Source: Gluconacetobacter sacchari (GTDB lineage Bacteria; Pseudomonadota; Alphaproteobacteria; Acetobacterales; Acetobacteraceae). Taken from it: a stretch of 64,000 nucleotides of DNA. A model generated the notes under the pieces. The model saw nothing but the letters and a program-made list of their open reading frames with translations. It did no database searches and was not told the DNA's origin. This document shows, piece after piece, positions 39,148 through 48,441 of this stretch. The translations under genes were made by a program, and so were the position numbers. The stretch covers positions 44,350 to 108,349 of the forward strand of contig NZ_JABEQJ010000016.1 in assembly GCF_014174255.1 (NCBI RefSeq), given 5' to 3'. The first letter of the stretch is position 1. Every line of letters begins with the position of its first letter.

Positions 39148-40116
39148 ATGTCACGCATCGTTCGTGCCGCGGCCATCCAGCTTTCGCCCGTTCTGGGCGA
39201 TGATGGATCGGGAACCGCGCGGAAAGTCTGCCAGGCCATTCGCAACGCCGCGGAACGCGGCGTGAAGCTGGCGGTCTTTCCTGAAACCTTCGTGCCTTAT
39301 TATCCGTATTTCTCATTCATCCAGCCGGCTTTTCGCCTTGGGGCGGAGCATCTGGCACTGTATGAACGCGCGGTCGCCGTTCCCGGCCCGGTGACCGGCA
39401 TGGTGGCCGAGACGGCGCGCGAGACCGGGATGGTGGTCGTGCTGGGCGTCAACGAACGCGATCATGGCACGCTGTACAACACGCAGATCGTCTTCGATGC
39501 CACGGGCGAGATCCTGCTCAGGCGCCGCAAGATCACCCCGACCTATCATGAGCGCATGATCTGGGGGCAGGGCGACGGCGCGGGGCTGAAGGTGGTGGAC
39601 AGCGCGGCGGGCCGGATCGGGGCGCTGGCCTGCTGGGAACATTACAATCCGCTGGCCCGCTACGCGCTGATGACCCAGCATGAGGAGATCCATTGCGCCC
39701 AGTTTCCGGGCTCGCTGGTCGGGCAGATCTTTGCCGACCAAATGGAGGTCACGATCCGGCATCATGCGCTGGAATCGGGCTGTTTCGTCGTCAACGCCAC
39801 CGGCTGGCTGACCGACGAGCAGATCGGCCGGATTGCCGGTGACCCGGCCCTGGAAGGCCCGCTGCGGGGTGGCTGTTTTACCGCGATCGTCTCGCCGGAA
39901 GGCAAGCTGCTCGGCACGCCGCTGACCGAGGGCGAGGGGATGGTGATCGCCGACCTGGATTTCGCGCTGATGACCAAACGCAAGCGGATGATGGATTCGG
40001 TGGGTCATTATGCGCGGCCGGAACTGCTCAGTCTGCTGATCGACCGTCGTCCGGCGCGCACCGTGCAGGATTATGCCGTGGGTGTGGAACGCGATGAGGG
40101 GGAGGCGCCGTCATGA
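39148..40116 (+). CDS. nitC: Nit1C nitrilase
   Basis: 322-residue carbon-nitrogen hydrolase. The catalytic triad is visible: Glu46 in [10 protein letters not shown], Lys128 in [10 protein letters not shown] and Cys162 in [17 protein letters not shown]. The CWEH and [10 protein letters not shown] contexts are typical of true nitrilases, which hydrolyse R-CN to the acid and ammonia, rather than amidases. Homologues in Nit1C clusters of other bacteria have been tied to growth on cyanide as nitrogen source. GGGAGG precedes the ATG. The stop shares bases with the radical SAM start (ATGA), so the two are translationally coupled. Confidence 0.92.
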   Translation: MSRIVRAAAIQLSPVLGDDGSGTARKVCQAIRNAAERGVKLAVFPETFVPYYPYFSFIQPAFRLGAEHLALYERAVAVPGPVTGMVAETARETGMVVVLGVNERDHGTLYNTQIVFDATGEILLRRRKITPTYHERMIWGQGDGAGLKVVDSAAGRIGALACWEHYNPLARYALMTQHEEIHCAQFPGSLVGQIFADQMEVTIRHHALESGCFVVNATGWLTDEQIGRIAGDPALEGPLRGGCFTAIVSPEGKLLGTPLTEGEGMVIADLDFALMTKRKRMMDSVGHYARPELLSLLIDRRPARTVQDYAVGVERDEGEAPS

Positions 40117-41219
40117 ATGTTCCGACCATCGGCACCGTCGCCGGACGGCAATTGATCACGGACCTGCAATCCCTCGGGTTGCAGATCGGCGAGCAGGGCG
40201 GTGTGACCCGCAAGGGGGGCGCGGGCCCGTCGGATCACAAGGCGGTCACCATTGCCGGACAGACGGTGATGGTGCCGGTCCATACCGCCGATGCGCGGCG
40301 CTCGCCTTTCCAGGCCAGCGTGCCGTCCGCCGACGGTAGCAGCCTGCTGGTGCGCGACGGGCAGGCGCTGGGCCGGATCCGTTTTCCCGCGCCGCCGCGC
40401 TTTTACGGGCTGGCGACGGCGGAGGGCATTCCGTACTGGAAGATCGCGCTGCTGCACGGGCGCGATACGCTGGCGACCACCGTGCATCAGACCTGCATCC
40501 GCTATGCCGAGCGGCGGACGTCCTGCCAGTTCTGCGCCATCGGCCAGTCGCTGGATGCCGGTCGCACCATTGCCTACAAGACGCCCGCGCAGTTGGCCGA
40601 GGTCGCGAAAGCGGCGGTGGAACTGGACCATGTGCGCGACATGGTGCTGACGACCGGCACGCCCAATATCGTCGATCGCGGCGCCGCCGTGCTGGCGGAA
40701 TCGGCCCGCGCGATCAGGGACGCGGTCGATCTGCCGCTTCAGGTGCAATGCGAGCCGCCGCGCGATCATGCCTGGTTCGGGCGGCTGCGCGACGCGGGCG
40801 CGGACAGTCTGGGCATGCATCTGGAAGCCGCGACCCAGGCGGTGCGGGAACGGATCATGCCGGGCAAGGCGACCGTCAGCGTCGAACGCTATCTGGCGGC
40901 CTTTGCCAGCGCGGTGCCGGTTTTCGGGCGTGGGCAGGTCAATACCTATCTGCTTGCCGGGCTGGGGGATACGGCCGACGAGATCCTGGCGCTTGCCCGG
41001 CGGCTGATTGCGCTGGGGGTCTATCCGTTCGTGGTGCCGTTCGTGCCGATTTCGGGGACGCCCCTGGAAAATCACGCGCCGCCGTCGCCTGATTTCATGA
41101 AATCGATTCTCGCCCCTCTGGGCGGGATGCTGCGCGAGGCGAACATGAAATCGACCGATATCCGCGCGGGCTGCGGCCGCTGCGGCGCCTGTTCGTCTCT
41201 TTCGGCGTACGAGCGGTGA
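40113..41219 (+). CDS. nitD: Nit1C radical SAM protein (MSMEG_0568 family)
   Basis: 368 residues. The cluster-binding cysteines appear as Cys128, Cys138 and Cys141 in [15 protein letters not shown], that is CX9CX2C instead of the common CX3CX2C, in a biotin-synthase-like context ([10 protein letters not shown] follows). [11 protein letters not shown] and [27 protein letters not shown] outline the TIM-barrel. A C-terminal CGRCGAC (Cys354, 357, 360) may bind a second cluster. The reaction is unknown, but the enzyme is invariably with the nitrilase, so it may make or modify its substrate. Starts within the nitC stop. Confidence 0.85.
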   Translation: MNVPTIGTVAGRQLITDLQSLGLQIGEQGGVTRKGGAGPSDHKAVTIAGQTVMVPVHTADARRSPFQASVPSADGSSLLVRDGQALGRIRFPAPPRFYGLATAEGIPYWKIALLHGRDTLATTVHQTCIRYAERRTSCQFCAIGQSLDAGRTIAYKTPAQLAEVAKAAVELDHVRDMVLTTGTPNIVDRGAAVLAESARAIRDAVDLPLQVQCEPPRDHAWFGRLRDAGADSLGMHLEAATQAVRERIMPGKATVSVERYLAAFASAVPVFGRGQVNTYLLAGLGDTADEILALARRLIALGVYPFVVPFVPISGTPLENHAPPSPDFMKSILAPLGGMLREANMKSTDIRAGCGRCGACSSLSAYER

Positions 41220-41227
41220 GGCCGGCC

Positions 41228-41779
41228 ATGGATGATATCGACGACCGCCCGTTCATCCCGACAGAATATATCGTGCGTCTTGCGCGCTCGAAATGGGAGC
41301 GGGCGGGCCATTATGCGCTCCGGCGCGCAGTCTTCTGTCGGGAGCAGGGGGTTTTTCAGGATGACGACCGCGATGTCGTCGACGCGCATGCGATGCCCAT
41401 CATCGCGTCCTGCTGCGTGGCCGGGATGCCGGACCGCATTGTCGGGGCCGTGCGCATTCATGAGGCCGAACCCGGGCTCTGGCGCGGTTCGCGGCTGGCG
41501 GTGCATGCGGATCATCGGAAGCTGGGGCGGCTCGGCGCGGAACTGATCCGCATGGCGGTCTGTACCGCGCATGGGCTGGGGGCACGGCGATTTCTGGCAC
41601 AGGTGCAGGCGCAAAATGCGCCGTTCTTTCGGCGCCTGCACTGGACAAGCCTGGGTACCGTCACCCTGCACGGCCTGCCGCATCACGAGATGGAAGCCGA
41701 TCTGTCCCGCTATCCGGCGCATGGGCGGGCGCAGACATGGCTGTTGCGCCCCCAGCTTGCCTTGCGGCGGAGCGCGTGA
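41228..41779 (+). CDS. nitE: Nit1C GNAT-family acetyltransferase (MSMEG_0567 family)
   Basis: 183 residues from ATG 41228, preceded by GAGG; a GTG at 41216 overlapping the nitD stop would add four residues. The N-terminal FREQGVFxxDDxD-like FCREQGVFQDDDRD region, GAVRIHEAEPGLWRGSRLAVH and the acetyl-CoA pyrophosphate loop RKLGRLGAELIRMAV are typical of GNAT enzymes. Near the C-terminus FLAQVQAQNAPFFRRLHWTSLG is conserved in the Nit1C subfamily. The acceptor substrate is unknown. Confidence 0.83.
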   Translation: MDDIDDRPFIPTEYIVRLARSKWERAGHYALRRAVFCREQGVFQDDDRDVVDAHAMPIIASCCVAGMPDRIVGAVRIHEAEPGLWRGSRLAVHADHRKLGRLGAELIRMAVCTAHGLGARRFLAQVQAQNAPFFRRLHWTSLGTVTLHGLPHHEMEADLSRYPAHGRAQTWLLRPQLALRRSA

Positions 41780-41781
41780 GG

Positions 41782-42750
41782 ATGCGCGCCCTTGCCGAGA
41801 TGCTGCGTGGCGTGCGCGACAGCCGCGCGCTGTCCGCCAAACGCGACATCGCCGGCACGGTGGCGGCCCTGGGCTATCAGGCCGGGGATGCCATTGCGCT
41901 GGGCGACGATTGCGCGGCGATTCCCGATGGGGATGGCTATCTTCTGTTCGCCAGTGAGGGATTTCAGGACGCGTTCGTGCGTGCCATGCCCTGGTTTGCC
42001 GGGTATTGCGGCGTCATGGTCAACGCCAGCGATGTCGCCGCCATGGGAGGGCGTCCGATCGCGGTGGTCGATACGCTGTGGGGCGAGCGGGCCGAGAGTG
42101 CCGCCCCCGTCCTGCATGGGCTGCGTGATGGCGCGCGGGCCTATGGCATTCCGGTTGTCGGGGGGCATACCAATCTCGGCAGCATGCATTGTTCGCTGTC
42201 GGTCGCCATTCTCGGGCGGGCCCGGCGCCTGCTGACCAGTTTCGATGCCCGGCCGGGCGAGGTACTGCTCGCCGCCATCGATCTGCGTGGACAATGGCAT
42301 GATCCGCATCCGTTCTGGGATGCCAGTTCGGGGCTGGGGGCGCGCGGGGATATCGGGCGCTTGCGGGCCGGCCTTGAGGTGTTGCCGGCGATCGCGGAAG
42401 CGGGGCTGAGCCGTGCGGCCAAGGATATCAGCATGGCCGGGATCCTCGGTACCGCGTTGATGCTGGCGGAATGTTCGCGGATCGGGATCACGATCGATCT
42501 GGAGGCGATTCCCCGGCCCGGTGGGGCGCCGATGGAACGCTGGCTCGGCGCCTTTCCCAGCTATGGCTATCTTCTGACGGCGGATCCGGCGGATGCGGAC
42601 GCGATCATTGCCCGCTTTCTGGCGCGGGGCATTGCGGCCGCCATCATCGGGGCGTGCGACGGGTCGCGGAGGCTGGATGTCGTGCGCGACGGGGCGCGCG
42701 AGACGTTCTGGGATCTGGCGCGGGAGCCTTTGATCGGTTGCACGCCATGA
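41782..42750 (+). CDS. nitF: Nit1C AIR-synthase-like protein (sll0787 family)
   Basis: 322 residues resembling PurM/ThiL-type ATP-binding proteins: ALGDDCAAIPDGDGYLLFASEG near residue 40, VMVNASDVAAMGGRPIAVVD, and the later GGHTNLG and AAKDISMAGILG. PurM-like folds phosphorylate or condense amide-type substrates using ATP. The family is known only from Nit1C clusters. A GTG two codons upstream that overlaps the nitE stop is an alternative start. The stop overlaps the glycosyltransferase ATG by four bases (ATGA). Confidence 0.83.
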   Translation: MRALAEMLRGVRDSRALSAKRDIAGTVAALGYQAGDAIALGDDCAAIPDGDGYLLFASEGFQDAFVRAMPWFAGYCGVMVNASDVAAMGGRPIAVVDTLWGERAESAAPVLHGLRDGARAYGIPVVGGHTNLGSMHCSLSVAILGRARRLLTSFDARPGEVLLAAIDLRGQWHDPHPFWDASSGLGARGDIGRLRAGLEVLPAIAEAGLSRAAKDISMAGILGTALMLAECSRIGITIDLEAIPRPGGAPMERWLGAFPSYGYLLTADPADADAIIARFLARGIAAAIIGACDGSRRLDVVRDGARETFWDLAREPLIGCTP

Positions 42751-43916
42751 GGCTTTCGATTGCTATCCTCACGCATTCGACCAACCCGCGCGGCGGGGTG
42801 GTGCATGGCATGGCGCTGGCCGAGGCGCTGTGCGACGCCGGGCATGACGCGACCCTGATCGCGCCCGATGCAGGCGGGGAGGGCTTCTTTCGTGCGCCGC
42901 GTTGTGCTGTCCGGTGCGTTCCGGTGCCGGATGTGCGCGATCTGCCCGCGCGGGTCGAGTGCCACGTCGCCGCCGTTCGCGACGCATTGCGCGGCGCGCG
43001 GTATGACGTGCTGCACGCGCAGGACCCGATCACCGCGAATGCGTTGGCGGACCTGGTGGGGGAGGGGCGGATTGCCGGCTTCGCGCGTACGGTTCATCAT
43101 CTCGACCGTTTTTCCCATCCCGGCCTGGCGGACCGTCAGGCGCGGGGCCTGCGGGCCGCGACCGAACTGTTCACCGTCAGTGCGCTTTGGGAAAACATCC
43201 TGCGCTCGGAATGGGGCCGTGCGGCGCCGGTCGTCGGCAACGGGGTCGATCCGCAGCGGTTCTCGCCGGAGGCGGGGGTGCGGGATCGCGCGTTGCGGGC
43301 ATGCCATGGGCTGCCGCCGGATCGACACCTGATTCTGTCGGTGGGCGGGATCGAGCGGCGCAAGAACACGCTGGGGTTGCTGGATGCCTTTCTGCGTCTG
43401 CGTGCGATGCGCCCGGATGTGCATCTCGTCATCGCCGGGGGCGCGTCGCTGCTGGACCATGCCGAATATCGCGCGGCTTTCATGGAACGTCTGGCGGCAA
43501 GCGGCCGGTCGGACGCCGTGACCGTGACGGGGCCGGTGGCGGATATCGACATGCCGGCCTTGTACCGTCAGGCTTCCGTTCTGGCCTATCCGTCGCGGAG
43601 CGAGGGATTCGGCCTTTGCCCGATCGAGGCGCTGGCCTGCGGCACGCCGATCATCGTGCCGGATGCTGCGCCCTTCAGCGAGCATCTGCGCGGCGAGGAG
43701 GCGCTGTGGTGCGTGCCGCATCGGCCCGACACCATTGCCCACGCCCTACAGGATGCGTTGAGCCCCGGCAGCCGCGCGCGGTTCGGGGCCATCGGCCCCG
43801 CCGTCGCACGCCGCTTCTGCTGGCATGGCGTGGCCGCCCGGCACATTCCCGCCTATCTGCGCCTGGCGGCGTTGCCCCGATCCGGTGTGCTTCAGGAGGA
43901 GTCAGCCCATGCCTGA
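42747..43916 (+). CDS. Glycosyltransferase family 4 protein (MSMEG_0565 family)
   Basis: 389 residues in the GT-B fold. The N-terminus SIAILTHSTNPRGGVVHGMALAEAL binds the acceptor side, and the C-terminal SRSEGFGLCPIEALACGTPII contains the GT4 EX7E motif. It belongs to a subfamily tied to nitrilase clusters (MSMEG_0565), so it is a cluster gene and not a random neighbour. It implies that a product of the pathway is glycosylated or released from a glycoside. Its ends overlap the genes on both sides. Confidence 0.83.
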   Translation: MRLSIAILTHSTNPRGGVVHGMALAEALCDAGHDATLIAPDAGGEGFFRAPRCAVRCVPVPDVRDLPARVECHVAAVRDALRGARYDVLHAQDPITANALADLVGEGRIAGFARTVHHLDRFSHPGLADRQARGLRAATELFTVSALWENILRSEWGRAAPVVGNGVDPQRFSPEAGVRDRALRACHGLPPDRHLILSVGGIERRKNTLGLLDAFLRLRAMRPDVHLVIAGGASLLDHAEYRAAFMERLAASGRSDAVTVTGPVADIDMPALYRQASVLAYPSRSEGFGLCPIEALACGTPIIVPDAAPFSEHLRGEEALWCVPHRPDTIAHALQDALSPGSRARFGAIGPAVARRFCWHGVAARHIPAYLRLAALPRSGVLQEESAHA

Positions 43917-44193
43917 AATGATCTTTCGCGTCCGATGGCCCGACGGGACGGAAAGCGACTGTTACTCGCCGTCCCTGGTCATCCGCGATCATCTTCAGCC
44001 CGACATGGATTATTCGCTCGCGGATTTTCTTGCCAGGGCGGAGACGGCGCTGACGGAGGCCAGTGCGCGGGTACGGGCCCGGTACGGATTTCCGTGCAGC
44101 CGTGCGCTCGGCCAGTTGCGGAGCCTGCGCGAGACGTGCGGACGTTTCGCCGCCCCGGAGGATTCGCGGGTCCGCGTCCTGTCCTTTCACTGA
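43909..44193 (+). CDS. nitG: Nit1C small protein (MSMEG_0570 family)
   Basis: 94 residues with no membrane segment: MIFRVRWPDGTESDCYSPS near the start, then DMDYSLADFLARAETALTEASARV and YGFPCSRALGQL. The family is called nitrogen starvation response protein in cyanobacterial relatives and is restricted to these clusters. The ATG overlaps the glycosyltransferase end by eight bases and is preceded by AGGAGG. Its task is unknown; two cysteines (in DCYSPS and FPCSRA) are candidate functional residues. Confidence 0.82.
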   Translation: MPEMIFRVRWPDGTESDCYSPSLVIRDHLQPDMDYSLADFLARAETALTEASARVRARYGFPCSRALGQLRSLRETCGRFAAPEDSRVRVLSFH

Positions 44194-44215
44194 CATTCTC
44201 TTATGGACAATGATC

Positions 44216-45463
44216 ATGTCACAGAACGAAAAAACCATTCCCGTCGTCATCGTGGGCGGTGGGCAGGCCGGGCTTTCCCTGAGCTGGTATCTCTGCCGCG
44301 AGGCGGTCGCGCATGTGGTGCTGGAAGCCGGGACGGCCTGCCATTCCTGGGACGACGAGCGCTGGGACAATTTCTGCCTCGTCACCCCGAACTGGCAGTG
44401 CCGCTTGCCGGGGCATCCGTATGCGGGGGATGATCCGCACGGCTTCATGGTAAAGAGCGAGATCATCGATTACGTAAAGGCATTTCGTGAATCCTTCGCG
44501 CCGCCCCTGCGCGAGTGGACGCGTGTGACATCGGTCACGCGCCATGAAGAGGGTGGGTATCGCGTGGTCGCCCATGACGAGATCTGGCACGCGCAGCACG
44601 TCGTCATCGCCTCCGGCGCCTATCATGATGCCGTGATTCCCGGTTATGCCGGTGCGATCGATCCGGCGATCGTTCAGATTCACTCGCAGGATTATCGGAA
44701 CGCGACGCAGCTTCCCGACGGGGCGGTGCTGGTGGTGGGCAGCGGGCAGTCCGGTGCGCAGATCGTCGAGGACCTGCATCTGGACGGGCGCAAGGTGCAT
44801 CTCTGTGTCGGCTCCGCGCCGCGCGTTTCGCGCTTCTATCGCGGGCGGGATATCGTGGACTGGCTGGCCGACATGAAATTCTATGACCTGACGGTCGACA
44901 GGCACCCGCTGCGGGATGGCGCTCGCGACAAGACCAACCATTATGTCACGGGCCGCGACGGCGGGCATGATCTCGATCTGCGGCAATTCGCGCGGGAAGG
45001 TGTCGGCCTGCACGGCACGCTGGAGACCATCCGCGACGAGGTTGCGGTCTTCCGGCCCGACCTGGCTGAAAATCTCGACGACGCCGACCGGACCAATGCC
45101 GATATCAAGGCATCGATCGACGCCCATATCGCGCGGGCGGGGATTCAGGCGCCGGTCGAGGCCGCTTACGTGCCGGTGTGGGAACCCGGTCGCGAGAATG
45201 CGCCGCTCGATCTGAAAGCGGCCGGGATCACCGCGATTCTCTGGTGCATCGGGTTCCGTCCGGATTATCGCTGGATCGATGTGCCGGTCTTCAACGGCGC
45301 CAACAGGCCGGTGTGGGATCGGGGCGTGACCGATATGCCCGGCTTCTACTTTCTCGGCCTGCCCTGGCTGCACACCTGGGGGTCGGGCCGCTTTTCCGGC
45401 ATCTCGCGCGATGCCGCGTGGCTGGCCGGCCGCATCACCGGAAAAGAGATCCCCATCGCCTGA
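44216..45463 (+). CDS. nitH: Nit1C flavin-dependent oxidoreductase (MSMEG_0569 family)
   Basis: 415 residues. An FAD-binding Rossmann motif VVIVGGGQAGLSLSWYL is at the N-terminus and a second dinucleotide site VLVVGSGQSGAQIVEDL near residue 175, the arrangement of flavin monooxygenases that use NADPH. The closing region FLGLPWLHTWGSGRFSGI is family-like. It is the last standard gene of Nit1C and likely oxidises a pathway intermediate. An upstream ATG at 44210 in the same frame would add two residues. Gap to the following synthetase is 15 bases. Confidence 0.85.
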   Translation: MSQNEKTIPVVIVGGGQAGLSLSWYLCREAVAHVVLEAGTACHSWDDERWDNFCLVTPNWQCRLPGHPYAGDDPHGFMVKSEIIDYVKAFRESFAPPLREWTRVTSVTRHEEGGYRVVAHDEIWHAQHVVIASGAYHDAVIPGYAGAIDPAIVQIHSQDYRNATQLPDGAVLVVGSGQSGAQIVEDLHLDGRKVHLCVGSAPRVSRFYRGRDIVDWLADMKFYDLTVDRHPLRDGARDKTNHYVTGRDGGHDLDLRQFAREGVGLHGTLETIRDEVAVFRPDLAENLDDADRTNADIKASIDAHIARAGIQAPVEAAYVPVWEPGRENAPLDLKAAGITAILWCIGFRPDYRWIDVPVFNGANRPVWDRGVTDMPGFYFLGLPWLHTWGSGRFSGISRDAAWLAGRITGKEIPIA

Positions 45464-45478
45464 GCGGAGAGTGGCGCC

Positions 45479-47245
45479 ATGCTGCCGTGGAAGACATACG
45501 ATGCCATGTGCCGGGCCGCCGCGCGCGACCCCGAAGGGTTCTGGCTGGAGGCCGCGCGGCGCATCGACTGGGCGCAGGCGCCGGTCGCCGCCTGCCGGTC
45601 ACGGCCGGATGGGTGGCATGACTGGTTTGCCGGCGGAACGCTCAATAGCTGTTACAATGCCGTGGACCGGCATGTCGCGGCCGGGCGGGGGGAGCAGACC
45701 GCCCTGATCTGGCATTCCTGCGCGACGCGGGAGAGGCATATGCTGTCCTATGCGGCGCTTCAGCGCCGGGTGGCGGGATTTGCGGGCGGCCTGCGCGCGC
45801 TGGGCGTCGGCAAGGGGGACCGGGTTCTGATCGCGGCGCCCTGCATGGTGGAGACCGCGATCGCCATGCTGGCCTGCGCGCGGATCGGCGCGGTGCATGT
45901 CGTCGTCTTCGCCGGCTATGCGGCGGCGGAACTGGCGCGTCGGATCGATGACGTCACCCCGAAAATTCTCGTCGCTGCCAGTTGCAGTTTTCAGGGGCGG
46001 ACGGCGGTGCCGGCGCAGGCGGCATTGGAGGCGGCGCTGGCCGGGGCCGCGCATGTTCCGGATGCCTGCGTCATCGTGCAGCGTGCGTCCTGTCCGATGC
46101 GGATCGATCCGCGTCGCGACCATGATTTTCATGCGTTGGAAGGGTATCCGCCCGTGCCGTCCGTGCCGGTAAGGGCGGAGGACCCGCTTTATATTCTCCA
46201 TACGTCCGGGACCACGGGCGCGCCCAAGGGCATCGTCCGCGATAATGGCGGCCATGCGGTGGCGCTGGCCCTGTCCATGGAACTGATCTATGGCTGCGGG
46301 GCCGGCGATTGTTTCTTCACCACCTCGGATCTCGGCTGGGTGGTCGGGCATTCCTATGGCCTGTATGCGCCTTTGCTGAATGGCGGCACCAGCGTCATCG
46401 TCGAGGGCTGTCCTTCCGCTTCCGTGATACGGGAATTGTGCGCGGCGCATGCTGTCAGGTGCCTGTTCACCACGCCGACGCAATTGCGGCTGATGCGCCA
46501 GGGTGGGGCAGTCCTGTCCGGCCTGCCGTCGTTGCGGCGGGTCTTCGTGGCCGGAGAATATGCCGATCCGGCCCTGCTGGACTGGGCGCGGTCGTCCTTT
46601 CGCCGTCCGGTGGTGAATCACTGGTGGCAGACCGAGACCGGGTGGAGCATTACCGCGCATTTCCTCGGGCTAGCCGAAGCCGCGTCTCCGGCGCTCATGA
46701 ACGAGATCGGCAGGCCGGGCCCCGGCTTTGCGCCCATCGTCCGCCCGTCGGTGGCGGGGGGACGGAGCGGCGAAATCCTGCTGGCGCTTCCGTTGCCGCC
46801 CGGCTGTCTTGCCGGGGTCTGGAAAGAGGGTGCGTTGCGGCCGCCCGCTCCCTATCTGGATGAAAGCGGGGCCTGGTACCGTACCTTCGATGAAGGTCTG
46901 ATCACCGAGGATCGGGCGGTGCATATGCTGGGACGATCCGACGACGTCATCAAGGTGGCGGGGCGGCGGGTTTCCGGCGTGCAGATTGAAAAAATCATTG
47001 CCGGCCACGGTCAGGTTCATGTCTGCGCCGTCGTGGCGGTCGCCGACCCGTTGCGGGGGCAGAGGCCGGTTGCCTATGTCGTGCCCGCCGCGTGGCCGGC
47101 GCAGGTGGCATGGGCCGACGAGATTGTCGCGCGGGTCGGGCAGGCCATGGGACGGTGGGTGGGACTGAAGGAGGTTCTGTTCGTCAGGCAGCTTCCGACG
47201 ACGCGATCGGGCAAGATCATGCGCCGGGCGCTGGCGGCGGCCTGA
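45479..47245 (+). CDS. Acyl-CoA synthetase (PrpE-like) at end of Nit1C cluster
   Basis: 588 residues of the ANL adenylate-forming family. LNSCYNAVDRHV near the N-terminus matches propionyl/acetyl-CoA synthetases; the AMP-binding P-loop TSGTTGAPKGIV, the WWQTETGW core and the final RSGKIMRR with catalytic Lys579 are intact. The protein is shorter than acetyl-CoA synthetase (~640) and similar to PrpE. Position only 15 bases after nitH, preceded by GGAGAG, puts it in the same operon. It could activate the carboxylic acid that the nitrilase releases (inference). The stop overlaps the end of the converging membrane protein gene. Confidence 0.83.
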   Translation: MLPWKTYDAMCRAAARDPEGFWLEAARRIDWAQAPVAACRSRPDGWHDWFAGGTLNSCYNAVDRHVAAGRGEQTALIWHSCATRERHMLSYAALQRRVAGFAGGLRALGVGKGDRVLIAAPCMVETAIAMLACARIGAVHVVVFAGYAAAELARRIDDVTPKILVAASCSFQGRTAVPAQAALEAALAGAAHVPDACVIVQRASCPMRIDPRRDHDFHALEGYPPVPSVPVRAEDPLYILHTSGTTGAPKGIVRDNGGHAVALALSMELIYGCGAGDCFFTTSDLGWVVGHSYGLYAPLLNGGTSVIVEGCPSASVIRELCAAHAVRCLFTTPTQLRLMRQGGAVLSGLPSLRRVFVAGEYADPALLDWARSSFRRPVVNHWWQTETGWSITAHFLGLAEAASPALMNEIGRPGPGFAPIVRPSVAGGRSGEILLALPLPPGCLAGVWKEGALRPPAPYLDESGAWYRTFDEGLITEDRAVHMLGRSDDVIKVAGRRVSGVQIEKIIAGHGQVHVCAVVAVADPLRGQRPVAYVVPAAWPAQVAWADEIVARVGQAMGRWVGLKEVLFVRQLPTTRSGKIMRRALAAA

Positions 47246-47708
47246 CGGCGCACGGCGGTGGGTAGAGCAGATAGAGGATTTCGATCGTCAGGCCAGGGAT
47301 CAGGATAAGTCCGGTTGCGATGCCCCCCAGCCACAGGGCCAGAAGGCCGCCGGCCACGGATGCGGCCAGCATGGCGCGGCCGCCGGTGCCGCGCGACAGG
47401 ACGAACAGGACGGCGCTGGCGGTACTGGCGAGTGCCGCCGCCATCATCCGCAGGGGATGGTAAAGCTGGCCTGTCTCCATTCCGCCCGCGATATGGCCCA
47501 TGACCTGCGCGTGGTCCGTCTGTCCGGCCATGCCGAACAGGAAGGAGAACGGCAGGAACAGGACGCCGAAAATATCGCGCAGCAGCAGGAAAAGCCCGTT
47601 GACCAGAGGGGCCATCATCAGGAGCGCGGCGGCCCCGCCCATGCTGGCGACGACGATGATGATCGCCAATCGGTCGCGCAGCAGGGAAAGACGGGCGGAG
47701 GGGCGCAT
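47217..47708 (-). CDS. Uncharacterised membrane protein
   Basis: 163 residues with four hydrophobic stretches (about 15-35, 45-60, 85-105 and 115-150 after the start) and few charged residues. I do not recognise the family. The ATG at 47708 was chosen; a GTG at 47720 is possible. It overlaps the converging synthetase gene by 29 bases and precedes no obvious partner besides the coiled-coil protein upstream on the same strand. Function unknown. Confidence 0.5.
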   Translation of the reverse strand: MRPSARLSLLRDRLAIIIVVASMGGAAALLMMAPLVNGLFLLLRDIFGVLFLPFSFLFGMAGQTDHAQVMGHIAGGMETGQLYHPLRMMAAALASTASAVLFVLSRGTGGRAMLAASVAGGLLALWLGGIATGLILIPGLTIEILYLLYPPPCAVRPPPAPGA

Positions 47709-47772
47709 GTGTCGGATCACGTTCCGGCGCGCCGATCCCCGTGGGACGGCCGAATCGATCGGAGAAAAACCC

Positions 47773-48441
47773 TTATTTCCTCTTGATCCACCATTTCACG
47801 GGCTCGGGTTCATCCTCGATCGTCTCGGGAGCGGGTGCCGGCGCGCGACGGGGGCGGAGAATCGCAGGCTTTGCCGGCGCGGGCGTGGCGGGGCGTGCGT
47901 TTGATGCGGAAAGATCTTCCTTCAGGCGCGCGATTTCAGCGCGGGCCGCGGACAGGCTCGATTTCAGAGCCATGATGTCCTCGTCGCGGCTGGCCAGTTC
48001 GGCTTGCGCTTCGGCCAGGACGATATCGGCATGGCCGATACGGGTTTCCAGGGAGCGCAGGCTGGCCTGGGCGTCCTGGCAGGCGCGGTCGGCGTCGTCA
48101 CGCTGCTTCTGCAACAGGCGCATCTGCTGGCGCAGGCGCTCGATTTCGCCGCCATCATCATGCGGTGCATGCATCGCGCGGGTGGTCGGGCGGTTCAATG
48201 CCTGATGTTCGACCCGGACATCGCCGTCCTGGACGAATTTCCGCCGCCGTTGCGCCGTATCGAAGGGGCGGGCATTGGCGCGTAGCGTCGATGCGGCGGG
48301 CGCGGCCGGAGCGGATTGTTTCGAACCCAGACGCGACAGAGCGAGGCGCAATGACTGTTCGTTGACCTCGTCGCGATTGTCGATGTCGGCCTGTTCCGTG
48401 TTGTCGGAAAAAGGGAGGGAATCATTATAGGATGCGGACAT
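47773..48441 (-). CDS. Uncharacterised soluble protein with central coiled coil
   Basis: 222 residues starting MSASYNDSLPFSDN. The N-terminal third is acidic and low in structure, the region about 105-180 is a long heptad-patterned coiled coil (GEIERLRQQMRLLQKQRDD and RDEDIMALKSSLSAARAEI), and the C-terminal tail is Pro/Ala-rich before ending EPVKWWIKRK. No signal peptide. The layout recalls structural or cell-envelope scaffold proteins, but no family was recognised. An alternative TTG start lies 27 bases upstream. Confidence 0.55.
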   Translation of the reverse strand: MSASYNDSLPFSDNTEQADIDNRDEVNEQSLRLALSRLGSKQSAPAAPAASTLRANARPFDTAQRRRKFVQDGDVRVEHQALNRPTTRAMHAPHDDGGEIERLRQQMRLLQKQRDDADRACQDAQASLRSLETRIGHADIVLAEAQAELASRDEDIMALKSSLSAARAEIARLKEDLSASNARPATPAPAKPAILRPRRAPAPAPETIEDEPEPVKWWIKRK

